In this document: positions 52,801 to 63,824 of the stretch, piece after piece
How the letters are laid out: every line of letters begins with the position of its first letter
Position numbering within the stretch: the first letter of the stretch is position 1
Source of the DNA: Ruegeria sp. TM1040
GTDB lineage: Bacteria; Pseudomonadota; Alphaproteobacteria; Rhodobacterales; Rhodobacteraceae
DNA: 64,000 nucleotides
Direction of reading: 5' to 3'
Assembly (NCBI RefSeq): GCF_000014065.1
Contig: NC_008044.1
Coordinates: 2,875,501-2,939,500 of the forward strand
The notes under the pieces: generated by a model
What the model was told of the DNA's origin: nothing
Database searches by the model: none
What the model saw: the letters and a program-made list of their open reading frames with translations, nothing else
Translations under genes and position numbers: made by a program

Positions 52801-55271
52801 ACGGTCTGCGCGCGCTCTACCGGGCGTGCGGAGCCATCCGCAAGCCTGAGCCGCAGCCGCGCTTCAAGCGGAAGGCCTGCTGCCTCGATGTCGGGCAGGT
52901 CACCGGTCGCAACAGCGCGCCCCTGGGCGTCGGTGTCATCGGCGCTGAAATAACGGGTCTGGCGGGTGGTCTCCGCATCATAGCGCCCAAAACGGTAACC
53001 GGGCCAATCAGAGAGTTGGCGTACCGGGCTGAGCGAAACATCGCCTTCGACACTCAGACCTGCACCCGGCGCTCCGAACAGGAAGCGCGCTTTTACATCG
53101 ACAACCATCTGCCCGCCTGGACGCAGGCGCGCCACGTCGCGAATTTCCTGTTCGAAATCAATACGCTCCGGCAGAAAGTCCTCCACAAGAACGGTTTGGC
53201 GGGCGAGTGGGTCAGCCTTGGGGTCCGTGTAGATTTCAACGCTCCAGGAGCCGCGCGGCACACTGTCCCCGACGGGCAGGGCAAAGACATGTCCGCCTGC
53301 ACTGCCGCCGTCTGAGATATGGCGCGAATATTCAACACCATCCGGACGTTTCAGCACTGCGATGAGCGGCAGTCCCTCGATGGCCTGTGCGCGAGGATCG
53401 CGAGACAGAGCGGTGACATTGATGGTTTCACCAGCACGATAGGCTCCGCGATCGGTGGTCAGGAAGACATCCACTGGCCCCGGCGCAGGCCGCCCCTCGA
53501 CACCGCGATCAGAGAGATCAAACCCCGCATCCCGCAGCGACAAGAAGGCAAAATCCTCTTCACCTGCGCGCGCCAGCAGCATCGCCGGTGCAGCGCTTCC
53601 CGTACCGCGTGTAAGCCCCGGCGCGAAGCGCGCATACCCGGTGACGTCACTGGTCGCTCGCGCAATCACCGCATTGGCTTCGGAAATCAGCTCCACCTCG
53701 ACCCCTGCGCGGGCCTTGGCATCGGAAAGCCCCTGCACCTGCACATGCAAGCCGTCTGCCCCCGACATGGAGCTAAGGCCAAGGTCAGTCAGAACGAACC
53801 ACTGCATCGCCGCAGGGCTGTCATAAGGGTCCGCACCCGGGATCGAGGCGCTGAGGGCGTAGATGCCAACAGGTTGATCCGCCAGCACATCATTCAGTGG
53901 CAGCCGGGTCGTCATGTCCCGGTTCAGCTCTTGCTGGACCTCTGCAGTGCCACTCCAGAGCACTTCTGCCAGGGTGGCGTCAAAATTTTCGCTCTGCCAT
54001 TGATTCAGCGGGCGCGCAAAGAGATCGTCCTGCATGCTGCGCAGAAGGTTGCGATCGCTGACCCGAGAGAGTTTCAGGTCGAGCATGTCAACATTTACGG
54101 TTTCAACCGGAAGGGCGGTCACATCGCTGCGCGCGAGCACATAGGCCCGACCGGGAAAGCGCACCGAGGGACTGCGGTCGCGAATATAGTGACGCAGGTC
54201 CACATCCTTCACGAGCGCCTCACCGTTGGCTGCAGGCAGACCACGGCGCAGCGTCACCCGGAGGTGCTGGCCGTGGGTCAATCCCGTCAGACACAGCTCT
54301 TGCCCCGAAGCCTCTGCGGCCAGTCCCTTGGCGTCGGATTTCAGATAATCGCCGTAGGTTACACCCGTTTGGGCCAGCTCTTCGGAGAACACGATGCATA
54401 TACGCGGATCGGCACTGTCGGCTTCGACCCGCGTATCACTGACCCGAAACCCGTATTTTGCTACCGCGCGATCCAAGAGAGCGGCAATATCCTGACGCGG
54501 AGCGATATCCTGCGCCAGCCGAAGCATGGAGACCATGTCGCGGCCACGTCCGAGTTTTTCCAGCGCAAGTGCAGCTTCTGTGAGGGCGGTTGCCTGCAAG
54601 GGCGCAGCATCCGCGCGTAAATAGCCGTTGAGCGCCGCCGAAGCCGCCTCGGCAAGATTGCGACGGGTCTCGCTGCTACGGTCTGTCGGTATCGCCCTTA
54701 CGAAACGCGCATATTCCACCCAGAGGTCCGGCGCATCGCTGAGGGCCACCGCCTCGCCCATCCAGCGTGCGGCCATTGTCGCATTGTTGCCAGCGAAGAA
54801 CTGTTGCGAACCGTCAACCAAAACGCCGAGATCACGCCCGCTCAGGGGGTATCGCGACCCGATGTCGCTCGCGAGGGTGCGCGCTGCGGACAGATCGTTA
54901 CCTCCTCGCAACGGCAAACGGGATGCCCGATCAGCCGCACGCGCTGCCAGATCTGAATCAACAGGTACTTTGCGCACGGTGAGCGCGCCCACAAAGGTCG
55001 AAGGCGCGCTGAGTTCCGATTTGGGGAAACAGGCGTTGGATTTCAGATTGTAGACGAATCCCACACAAGCCCCCTGAGTCGCGCAAGCGCGCTGGCAGGC
55101 TTCGAGCGAGGTATCAAACAGTGCCTGAAGATCAGCGCCGAAATGATCGGTATCGGGTTGGGTCACAAACCGATGCGCTGGCAATGGTTTAGATTCGCTT
55201 GTCTGTGCAATCGCAACAGAGCCAAGAACATTAGAAAAAAGAAAAACGAGTAAAATCAAAAGGCGCTGCAT
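49824..55271 (-). CDS. Bacterial alpha-2-macroglobulin with N-terminal PAN/Apple domain
   Basis: An 1815-residue periplasmic protease trap. The ATG at 55271 has a GGGAGG site and starts a signal peptide (cleavage near residue 22, AIAQ); an upstream in-frame start is less likely. The N-terminal region (about 30-85) looks like a PAN/Apple domain with paired cysteines (CQRACATQGACVGF). The macroglobulin domains, a bait region and the thioester motif CTEQ (Cys1376-Gln1379) follow, so the trap should be covalent. No lipobox cysteine is evident, unlike E. coli YfhM. It heads the operon with pbpC and the exported hydratase-like gene. Confidence 0.93.
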   Translation of the reverse strand: MQRLLILLVFLFSNVLGSVAIAQTSESKPLPAHRFVTQPDTDHFGADLQALFDTSLEACQRACATQGACVGFVYNLKSNACFPKSELSAPSTFVGALTVRKVPVDSDLAARAADRASRLPLRGGNDLSAARTLASDIGSRYPLSGRDLGVLVDGSQQFFAGNNATMAARWMGEAVALSDAPDLWVEYARFVRAIPTDRSSETRRNLAEAASAALNGYLRADAAPLQATALTEAALALEKLGRGRDMVSMLRLAQDIAPRQDIAALLDRAVAKYGFRVSDTRVEADSADPRICIVFSEELAQTGVTYGDYLKSDAKGLAAEASGQELCLTGLTHGQHLRVTLRRGLPAANGEALVKDVDLRHYIRDRSPSVRFPGRAYVLARSDVTALPVETVNVDMLDLKLSRVSDRNLLRSMQDDLFARPLNQWQSENFDATLAEVLWSGTAEVQQELNRDMTTRLPLNDVLADQPVGIYALSASIPGADPYDSPAAMQWFVLTDLGLSSMSGADGLHVQVQGLSDAKARAGVEVELISEANAVIARATSDVTGYARFAPGLTRGTGSAAPAMLLARAGEEDFAFLSLRDAGFDLSDRGVEGRPAPGPVDVFLTTDRGAYRAGETINVTALSRDPRAQAIEGLPLIAVLKRPDGVEYSRHISDGGSAGGHVFALPVGDSVPRGSWSVEIYTDPKADPLARQTVLVEDFLPERIDFEQEIRDVARLRPGGQMVVDVKARFLFGAPGAGLSVEGDVSLSPVRQLSDWPGYRFGRYDAETTRQTRYFSADDTDAQGRAVATGDLPDIEAAGLPLEARLRLRLADGSARPVERAQTVPVRPATPVIGLKAQFADDVVAEGTEAGFELVALGPDLSPMPMQVQWVMNRVETRYQWYQLYGDWQWEPITRRTRVASGEAMLGSEPVAITAPVDWGRYELVVERLDGEYVTAAQDFYAGWYVPASDAQTPDRLELSLDRESYAPGDTARLRIVPQTAGTALISVMGSELIHRQAVAVKAGENVIPLEVTSEWGSGAYVSASVVQPVASREGRTPTRALGIAHATVAQPGQELDVAITVPEITRPRQTIEATVKVAGADAGEEVWLTLAAVDVGILNLTGYQSPDPVGYFHGQRRLGMELRDIYGRLIDPGNGALGRVRSGGDAGLGGQFQSPPPTQDLMSVFHGAVKVDETGSLRLPITLPDFNGTVRLMAVAWTDRSVGQAEADMVVRDPVVLTASLPRFLAPGDQSRIRLDITHADGPAGEVGLAVDVRGAGVRLGAVPASVGLAEKGRVILEVPVTADAVGDPELRLSLTTPGGAVLEQMLRLPVRANDPEVSETRRFSLASGDSFLFNADVFEGLRPGSARAVMSAGPLAKFDVPGLLAQLDGYPYGCTEQVTSKALPLLYLSSVADAAGLGDRPKVDARINSAIRKVLTRQAANGAFGLWRAESGDLWLDAYASDFLSRARAKGYVVPDQAFARAMDNLRNRLNYAPDFDNGGEEIAYALLVLAREGAAAMGDLRYYADVKAEAFSTPMGAAQLGAALAAYGDQRRADKMFARAAQMIAGQGAEQPLWRVDYGTQLRDTAAVLALAVEAGSAAVNRDYLTARVADSDGLRSTQEAAWSLLAAQALVDAPEDSGLRVNGQPVAGAFVEVMAGGSPKELSVTAASGRSTDITLTRIGVPVVPPAARGYGFALTREYYTLEGAPVDLTEVDVGTRLVTVLRVLPQEDIGARLMVNDPLPAGLEIDNPNLLRSGDLRDLDWLSLWDADHAEFRSDRFLAAVTSRGTDPITLAYMVRAVSPGSFHHPAASVEDMYRPAYRANTAAGRLQVR

Positions 55272-55422
55272 GGAATCCTCCCTGTCACCAGAGAAAGGCT
55301 CGCATGCGGTTAACCTCATAGCAAGCATGCGCGCCATAACACCAACGCTAAAGGCAAATTAAGGAATGCCTGCGAGATTGGTGCCGCGGGCAGGGAAACA
55401 ACTAGTGTTGGAGTTGGCGCAT

Positions 55423-57708
55423 ATGTCGCTTGCTGAAAAATTGGCTCAGGAACGCAGGGCGCGATTGGCAGCCGAGCGACTTCTGGAGCTGAAACAAGCT
55501 GAACTGACCGATGCGAACCGCAAGCTCGGCCGCCATGCGCTTGCGCTAACCAAACGGATCGGCGCCACTCAGGCAGAAATCGCGACCTTCAAGAACGAAA
55601 ATGAAAAGGTCAAAAGCGACCTCAACACAGCCAATGAAAAGGTCGAGCAGGCCGAACGGCGCCTGTGGCACTCTATTCAGGCCTTTCAGGACGGTTTTGC
55701 CTTCTTTGACAGTGACAGCAAGTTGATCGGCGCCAACACTGCCTATCTCAATATCTTTGAGGGGGTAGAGGAGGTATCGCCGGGCGTCTCCTATGTGCGC
55801 ATCCTGCAAATCCTGACCGATGAGGGGCTGATCGACACCGAGGAGCTCTCGGCGGATTCGTGGCGCGCGATGATGACGGAGCGCTGGATGTCGCCCGCGC
55901 CAGAACCAACGGTGGTGCGGCTGTGGAATGATCGCTACCTGAAGCTGATCGACCAACGCGGCCATGACGGTGACATCGTGAGTCTCGCCCTCGATATCAC
56001 CGCAACTGTCCACTACGAGGAAGAGCTTCGCAGCGCCCGAGAGCGCGCCGAGGCTGCGAATCGCGCGAAATCCGCCTTTCTGGCCAATATGAGCCACGAG
56101 ATCCGTACGCCAATGAACGGTGTCGTCGGCATGGCCGAGCTCCTGAGCGACACCACGCTGACCGAAGAGCAGCGCCTTTATGCCAATACAATCAAGAACT
56201 CGGGCGAGGCGCTTCTGGTCATCATCAACGACGTTCTCGACTATTCCAAGATCGAGGCGGACAAATTGGCGCTGCATCCCGAGGCCTTTGATCTTGAAGC
56301 CTGCATGCATGAGGTCGTCATGCTGCTGCAGGCCAATGCCCGCGACAAAGGGCTGACGCTGCTGGTTGACTACGACCTCTTTATGCCGACGAATTTCATT
56401 GGCGACCCAGGGCGCATCCGCCAAATCCTCACCAATCTTATCGGCAATGCGATCAAATTCACCAACGAAGGGCATGTTACGGCTCGCGTGACCGGGGTGC
56501 CGCATCCCGAAGACAATACCGTGATGCTGCATATCTCGATCGAGGACAGCGGCATCGGCATTCCTGACGACAAGATTCAGCACATCTTTGGCGAATTCAA
56601 TCAGGTCGAGGATGAAACCAACCGGCAGTTTGAGGGCACGGGGCTTGGTCTCGCGATCACCGAACGCCTGATCAAGTTGATGGACGGCGAGATCTGGGTC
56701 GAAAGCCAGTTGGGCAAAGGCTCGTGTTTTGGCTTCCGCCTGCCGCTTGTGGTGGCGGATGGCTCACAGGTGAATGCGCCCGAACTGCCCGAAAACCTGA
56801 ACTGCGTGATGATCGTCGATGATATGGATATCAACCGCGAGATCCTGAACCGTCAACTTCAGCGCCTGGACCTCAAGGTGGTGGCCGTAACCAGCGGTGC
56901 CGAGGCACTCGACGTTCTCAATGCCGAAATCGATTTGGTCATCACCGATCGCAACCTACCGGGGATGGACGGGCTGAAACTGGCGCGCAGCCTGCACCAT
57001 GCTTCGCCACAGACGCCGGTACTGCTGCTTTCTTCTGATCCTGCTGATGGGAGCGACCCTGCCCTCAGCGATCTCTTTGCTGGCATTCTGCAGAAACCGA
57101 TTCCTCGCGGCGCCCTGTTCCGAGCCCTCTCCAAACTTGATGCGCCATCTGTACATCCCGCCCGACCGCAAGATGTGCCACCGGCTGCTCCCGCCATCGA
57201 GCCGCCTTCAGACGCCCCCGTGCAAGTGCCTGCACCCGAAGCGGGCGTGGACTTCGGATCCGGCGCGACGATCGCTTCGGATCTGCGCCGGATGCGGGTT
57301 CTGGCGGCGGAGGACAACCGCACCAACCAGCTGGTCTTCCGCAAGATGGTCAAGGATATGAACATCGACTTGCGCTTTGCAGGCAACGGGTTGGAGGCGG
57401 TTGAGCTCTACCAGAGTTTTAAACCGGATATGATTTTCATGGATATTTCCATGCCCAAAATGGATGGCAAAGAGGCCACGCAGGCCATTCGCGAGCTTGA
57501 AAAAGAAAACGGTCGCAGAGTGCAGATAGTGGCCTTGACGGCGCATGCGATGGATGGCGATTCCGAGGGCATACTGGCCGCAGGCCTTGACGACTACCTC
57601 ACCAAGCCCCTGCGGAAATCGGTGATCCACGACCGGATCATGAAAAACATGCCCACGGCCGTGGCTCCGCTGCAAGGCGAAGGCGATGATCTGCAAGCCA
57701 CAGGCTGA
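55423..57708 (+). CDS. Cytosolic hybrid histidine kinase with two receiver domains
   Basis: A 761-residue kinase without membrane segments. The ATG at 55423 (MSLAEKLAQER) has GGAG 9 nt upstream; an ATG at 55366 is in frame but its purine run abuts it. An N-terminal coiled coil (about 1-80) precedes a PAS-like domain (about 82-200), HisKA with His225 (MSHEIRTPMNG), an ATPase domain (GLGLAIT), a first receiver with Asp509 (LVITDRNLPGMDG) and a second with Asp674 (MIFMDISMPKMDG). No response regulator or Hpt gene is adjacent. It is divergent from the macroglobulin operon; any functional link is unproven. Confidence 0.9.
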   Translation: MSLAEKLAQERRARLAAERLLELKQAELTDANRKLGRHALALTKRIGATQAEIATFKNENEKVKSDLNTANEKVEQAERRLWHSIQAFQDGFAFFDSDSKLIGANTAYLNIFEGVEEVSPGVSYVRILQILTDEGLIDTEELSADSWRAMMTERWMSPAPEPTVVRLWNDRYLKLIDQRGHDGDIVSLALDITATVHYEEELRSARERAEAANRAKSAFLANMSHEIRTPMNGVVGMAELLSDTTLTEEQRLYANTIKNSGEALLVIINDVLDYSKIEADKLALHPEAFDLEACMHEVVMLLQANARDKGLTLLVDYDLFMPTNFIGDPGRIRQILTNLIGNAIKFTNEGHVTARVTGVPHPEDNTVMLHISIEDSGIGIPDDKIQHIFGEFNQVEDETNRQFEGTGLGLAITERLIKLMDGEIWVESQLGKGSCFGFRLPLVVADGSQVNAPELPENLNCVMIVDDMDINREILNRQLQRLDLKVVAVTSGAEALDVLNAEIDLVITDRNLPGMDGLKLARSLHHASPQTPVLLLSSDPADGSDPALSDLFAGILQKPIPRGALFRALSKLDAPSVHPARPQDVPPAAPAIEPPSDAPVQVPAPEAGVDFGSGATIASDLRRMRVLAAEDNRTNQLVFRKMVKDMNIDLRFAGNGLEAVELYQSFKPDMIFMDISMPKMDGKEATQAIRELEKENGRRVQIVALTAHAMDGDSEGILAAGLDDYLTKPLRKSVIHDRIMKNMPTAVAPLQGEGDDLQATG

Positions 57709-57710
57709 GA

Positions 57711-57729
57711 CCGCCTGACACGTAGGCGG
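57711..57729. terminator. Inverted repeat between the hybrid kinase and lpdV
   Basis: CCGCCT and AGGCGG form a perfect 6-bp stem with a 7-nt loop, starting 2 nt after the kinase stop and 23 bp before the end of the convergent dihydrolipoamide dehydrogenase gene. A modest bidirectional terminator candidate. Confidence 0.45.
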
Positions 57730-57752
57730 CCCAGATTTCTGCGCTCTCGCTG

Positions 57753-59111
57753 TCAGATGTGCAACGCGTGACCAAGCGCCTTCAGACAGGCCTCTTGCAA
57801 ACCCTCGGACTGTGTTGGATGCGCATGGATGGTGGCGGCGATATCCTCAAGGCAGGCGCCCATCTCGATGGCGAGCGAAAACGCCGAAGAGAGCTCGGAT
57901 ATGCCCACGCCGACACCCTGCAGCCCCAGAACCGCATTGTCCGCTTCGCGCCAGACCACCCGAATGAAACCCTCATCGCGTTCGGTTGTCATCGCACGAC
58001 CATTGGCCACAAACGGAAACTCGGCCGATTTGGTGCCCTCGACCTCGCCGGGGAGCACGCCACAGGTGACAATCTCCGGATCGGTAAAACACACGGCAGG
58101 GATCGCGCGCTTGTCCCACTCTACCGCTTGCCCGGCCAGATATTCCGCCACCATCTCCCCCTGCGCCATCGCACGATGGGCAAGCATGGGCTCTCCGGTC
58201 ACGTCCCCGATTGCATAGATCCCCCGCATCGAGGTCTGGCAGACCTTGTCGATGCGGATGAAAGGCCCGTTCATCGTCAGAGACAACTCATCAATACCAA
58301 TGCCCTGAGTGCGCGGCCTGCGCCCGACCGTCACAAGCACACGCTCTGCAGCGATTTCACCAGCATCAGTTTGCAGCGCGCCGCCCTCATGTGACTGCGC
58401 TTTGGTGCCCGTCATGACCGTCACGCCGAGCTCCTCAAGGCGTTTGTGAACAGGACGTGTCAGCGCCTTGTCATATAGCGGCAGTATACGGTCCTCGGCC
58501 TCAACCACGGTGACCTTGGACCCAAGTTTTGCAAACACGGTGCCAAGTTCGAGGCCGATATAGCCGCCGCCGACCACGGCTAGGCTCTCGGGCACTTCGG
58601 TCAGGGAGAGCGCTTCGGTCGAAGACATCACCGCCCCCCCAAATGGCAGGAAGGGCAGTTCCACCGGGGCCGACCCGGTTGCGATCACGATGTAGTCGGC
58701 ACGGATCTGTATCTCGCCCTCGTCGCCTGCAACGGTAACAGTCTTGCCATCCACAAAGCGGGCGCGGCCTGAGATCATCTTGACGCCTGCTTTACGCAAG
58801 AGCCCGCCTACCCCGCCAGTCAAGCGCTCTACAATGCCATCTTTCCACGCAACGGTTTGCTCAAGATCAATAGTCGGGCCTGCGGCCGAAATCCCAAGCG
58901 GGCCTGCGCCTGCATGGGTCATTTTGTAGAACTCGTCGGCGGCATGGATCATCGCCTTGGACGGAATACAGCCGATATTGAGACAGGTGCCACCGGGGCG
59001 GGCCTCATCGACGATGACCGTATCGAGCCCGAGCTGCCCAGCGCGAATGGCGCAGACATAGCCGCCGGGGCCAGCGCCGATCACCAGAACTTTGCGTTTT
59101 ATATCAGTCAT
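57753..59111 (-). CDS. lpdV: Dihydrolipoamide dehydrogenase (E3) of the branched-chain complex
   Basis: A 452-residue FAD disulfide oxidoreductase. It has the FAD motif GAGPGGYVCA, the redox disulfide in GGTCLNIGCIPSK, the NAD motif GGGYIGLELG and the C-terminal His-Glu region AHPTQSEG. It re-oxidises the E2 lipoyl group with NAD+. The gene directly abuts the E2 stop and is last of the operon, as lpdV is in P. putida. Confidence 0.94.
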   Translation of the reverse strand: MTDIKRKVLVIGAGPGGYVCAIRAGQLGLDTVIVDEARPGGTCLNIGCIPSKAMIHAADEFYKMTHAGAGPLGISAAGPTIDLEQTVAWKDGIVERLTGGVGGLLRKAGVKMISGRARFVDGKTVTVAGDEGEIQIRADYIVIATGSAPVELPFLPFGGAVMSSTEALSLTEVPESLAVVGGGYIGLELGTVFAKLGSKVTVVEAEDRILPLYDKALTRPVHKRLEELGVTVMTGTKAQSHEGGALQTDAGEIAAERVLVTVGRRPRTQGIGIDELSLTMNGPFIRIDKVCQTSMRGIYAIGDVTGEPMLAHRAMAQGEMVAEYLAGQAVEWDKRAIPAVCFTDPEIVTCGVLPGEVEGTKSAEFPFVANGRAMTTERDEGFIRVVWREADNAVLGLQGVGVGISELSSAFSLAIEMGACLEDIAATIHAHPTQSEGLQEACLKALGHALHI

Positions 59112-60377
59112 CTAGCCCTCAACAAACAGCATCGCTGGCGTTTCCAGCAGGAGTTTCAGTTTTTGCACGAACACCGCCGCATCCCAGCCGTCGATCACCC
59201 GGTGGTCGAAAGAGCAGGAGATATTCATCATCTTGCAGGGCTGGAATTGCTGACCGTCCCAAACCGGGCGCATCTGCATTTTGTTGACCCCAACAATGGC
59301 TACTTCGGGGTGGTTGATGATCGGCGTGGTCGCAATCGCGCCCAGCGCACCAAGCGAGGTAATGGTGATGGTGCCACCCGTGAGCTCATCCCGCTTGATC
59401 GATCCATCCCGCGCCGCTTCTGCAAGGCGCGCGAGTTCGGCCGCATTGTCCCACAGGCTACCCGCCTCAGCGTGATGCACCACGGGTACATTGAGCCCGT
59501 TCGGCGTCTGGGTCGCAATACCGACATGCACGCCGCCGTGGCGGTGAATGATGCCCTTTTCATCATCGTAGCGCGCATTGAGCTCCGGCTGTTCACGCAC
59601 CGCCTCCACGATGGCACGCATCAGGAAAGGCAGCAGCGTGAGCTTGGGGCGCTGGTCCTTGTATTTGCGGTTCAATGCTGCCCGCAGATCTTCGAGCGCC
59701 TCCATCTCGATTTCTTCGACGATGGTGATATGCGGGATCTGGCGTTTGGAAATCGCCATCTTCTCCGCGATCTTGCGGCGCATGCCGACCACACGCACAT
59801 CCTCGACGCCCGTGTTCTTGCCGCGCTTGACGCTGCCTTGTTGGATGCCGCCAGAGGCGATCCAGTTCTCGAGATCCCCGTGGCTGATACGCCCACCCGG
59901 GCCGCTCCCGGGCACTTGACGCAGATCCACACCTTCCTCGCGCGCCCGTGCGCGGACCGAGGGTGCCGCCAGAGGTTTGGTGTTCTTTGCGCGCGCGACG
60001 GGTTTTCCGGTTTTCACCACGGGTCGCGCGGGCTCTGCCGGCTTGTCCCCTCGTTCTGGCTCCGGCTCCGCCTTCTGCTCTTTGGGGGCCGGGGTTGGTT
60101 CGGGTTCAGCGACAGAGGCTGCCTCATTGCCTTCACCATCCACTTCGATTCGTACCAGCACGCAGCCGATCGCGAGCATATCGCCGATCTCTCCCCCGAG
60201 TTCGACCACCTTGCCCTCTACCGAGGAAGGCACCTCGACGGCAGCCTTGTCGGTCATGACAGCTGCGAGCACATCGTCTTCCTTGACGATGTCACCCGGC
60301 TTTACATGCCACTCCGTAAGCTCGGCCTCAGCGATACCTTCACCTACGTCGGGCAAGCGAATTGCAAAGATTCCCAT
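59112..60377 (-). CDS. bkdB: Branched-chain 2-oxoacid dehydrogenase E2 (lipoamide acyltransferase)
   Basis: A 421-residue E2. One lipoyl domain (1-80) carries the lipoylated Lys44 in MTDKAAVEV. A charged Pro/Glu/Ala linker follows, then the E1/E3-binding domain (about 130-165) and the catalytic domain (about 190-421) with SFDHRVIDGWDA near the C-terminus. It transfers the acyl group to CoA to give isobutyryl-, isovaleryl- or 2-methylbutyryl-CoA. It starts 4 nt after the E1 beta stop. Confidence 0.93.
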   Translation of the reverse strand: MGIFAIRLPDVGEGIAEAELTEWHVKPGDIVKEDDVLAAVMTDKAAVEVPSSVEGKVVELGGEIGDMLAIGCVLVRIEVDGEGNEAASVAEPEPTPAPKEQKAEPEPERGDKPAEPARPVVKTGKPVARAKNTKPLAAPSVRARAREEGVDLRQVPGSGPGGRISHGDLENWIASGGIQQGSVKRGKNTGVEDVRVVGMRRKIAEKMAISKRQIPHITIVEEIEMEALEDLRAALNRKYKDQRPKLTLLPFLMRAIVEAVREQPELNARYDDEKGIIHRHGGVHVGIATQTPNGLNVPVVHHAEAGSLWDNAAELARLAEAARDGSIKRDELTGGTITITSLGALGAIATTPIINHPEVAIVGVNKMQMRPVWDGQQFQPCKMMNISCSFDHRVIDGWDAAVFVQKLKLLLETPAMLFVEG

Positions 60378-60381
60378 CCGC

Positions 60382-61395
60382 TCAGTCCTCCATGCATTTC
60401 TTCAGCGCTTCGCCCACCCGTTCTGGGCCGGGGAAGTAATTCCATTCCTGCGCATGCGGGTAGGGCGTATCCCAGCCAGTAACGCGAATGATGGGCGCTT
60501 CGAGGCTGTAGAAACAGTTTTCCTGCACAATCGACATCAGTTCCGCGCCAAAGCCAGAGGTCTTGGTCGCCTCATGCACGATGACGCAGCGCCCGGTCTT
60601 TTCCACAGAGGCCACGATGGTCTCGAGGTCCAGGGGCAGCAGAGTGCGCAGGTCGATCACCTCGGCGTCGACGCCGCTTTCTTCGGCGGCGGCTTCGGCG
60701 ACATAGACCATGGTGCCATAGGCCAGCACCGTGACGTCGTTGCCTTTGCGACGGATGGCGGCCTTGCCAAGCGGGATCGGGTTGTAGCCGTCTGCGACAT
60801 CACCCAGTGGGTGCTTCTTCCAACTGGTAACGGGACGGTCGTGATATCCGTCAAAAGGCCCATTATAGAGCCGCTTTGGCTCCAGAAAGATCACCGGATC
60901 CGGGTCTTCGATCGCAGCGAGGAGCAGCCCCTTGGCATCGCTTGGATTGGAAGGCACTACCGTTTTCAGACCAGAGGAATGGGTAAAGAATGCCTCGGGC
61001 GACTGGCTGTGGGTCTGCCCGCCAAAGATGCCCCCACCGGTGGGCATGCGGATCACGATCGGGCAGGTGAAATCCCCCGCCGAGCGATGCCGCAGGCGGG
61101 CGGCCTCTGAGACGATCTGGTCAATGGCCGGATAGACGTAATCGGCGAACTGGATTTCGATCACAGGGCGCAGACCATAGGCGGCCATCCCGATCGCGGT
61201 GCCAACAATACCCGCCTCGTTGATAGGCGTATCAAAGCAGCGTGACTTGCCGTATTTCGCCTGCAGGCCTGCAGTGACACGAAACACACCGCCAAAATAC
61301 CCGACATCCTCACCGTAGACGACAACACGGTCGTCTTTCTCCATGGCCACATCATGCGCGTCGCGCAGGGCCTCAATCATGGTCATCTGGGCCAT
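60382..61395 (-). CDS. bkdA2: Branched-chain 2-oxoacid dehydrogenase E1 beta subunit
   Basis: A 337-residue beta subunit. Marks are VVYGEDVGYFGGVFRVT, DTPINEAGIVGTAIGMA, GGGIFGGQTHSQSPEAFFTH and the C-terminal GWDTPYP. It forms the alpha2beta2 E1 with the gene upstream, from which it is separated by one base. Confidence 0.94.
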   Translation of the reverse strand: MAQMTMIEALRDAHDVAMEKDDRVVVYGEDVGYFGGVFRVTAGLQAKYGKSRCFDTPINEAGIVGTAIGMAAYGLRPVIEIQFADYVYPAIDQIVSEAARLRHRSAGDFTCPIVIRMPTGGGIFGGQTHSQSPEAFFTHSSGLKTVVPSNPSDAKGLLLAAIEDPDPVIFLEPKRLYNGPFDGYHDRPVTSWKKHPLGDVADGYNPIPLGKAAIRRKGNDVTVLAYGTMVYVAEAAAEESGVDAEVIDLRTLLPLDLETIVASVEKTGRCVIVHEATKTSGFGAELMSIVQENCFYSLEAPIIRVTGWDTPYPHAQEWNYFPGPERVGEALKKCMED

Positions 61396-61396
61396 G

Positions 61397-63705
<2,309 letters not shown>

Positions 63706-63758
63706 GGTCTCTCCACCGCGCAGAAATCTGATTTGGAGATTTTATCGCGAAACACTGG

Positions 63759-63771
63759 TGGAAAAATTCCA
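63759..63771. promoter_or_regulatory. Inverted repeat TGGAA-AAA-TTCCA, candidate BkdR site
   Basis: A perfect 5-bp inverted repeat with a 3-bp centre in the AT-rich 119-bp region between the divergent leucine dehydrogenase and Lrp-family regulator genes. It fits the size of Lrp-type half-site pairs. Binding is inferred from position. Confidence 0.45.
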
Positions 63772-63824
63772 TATCCCCCATAATAACACGCAAACATTAG
63801 TGCTTATCACTACACAAGGGGTTT

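Noticed and set aside
52665-54620. Long plus-strand frames of 216 and 433 codons
   Set aside because: Both are antisense within the alpha-2-macroglobulin gene, which has continuous family similarity on the minus strand.
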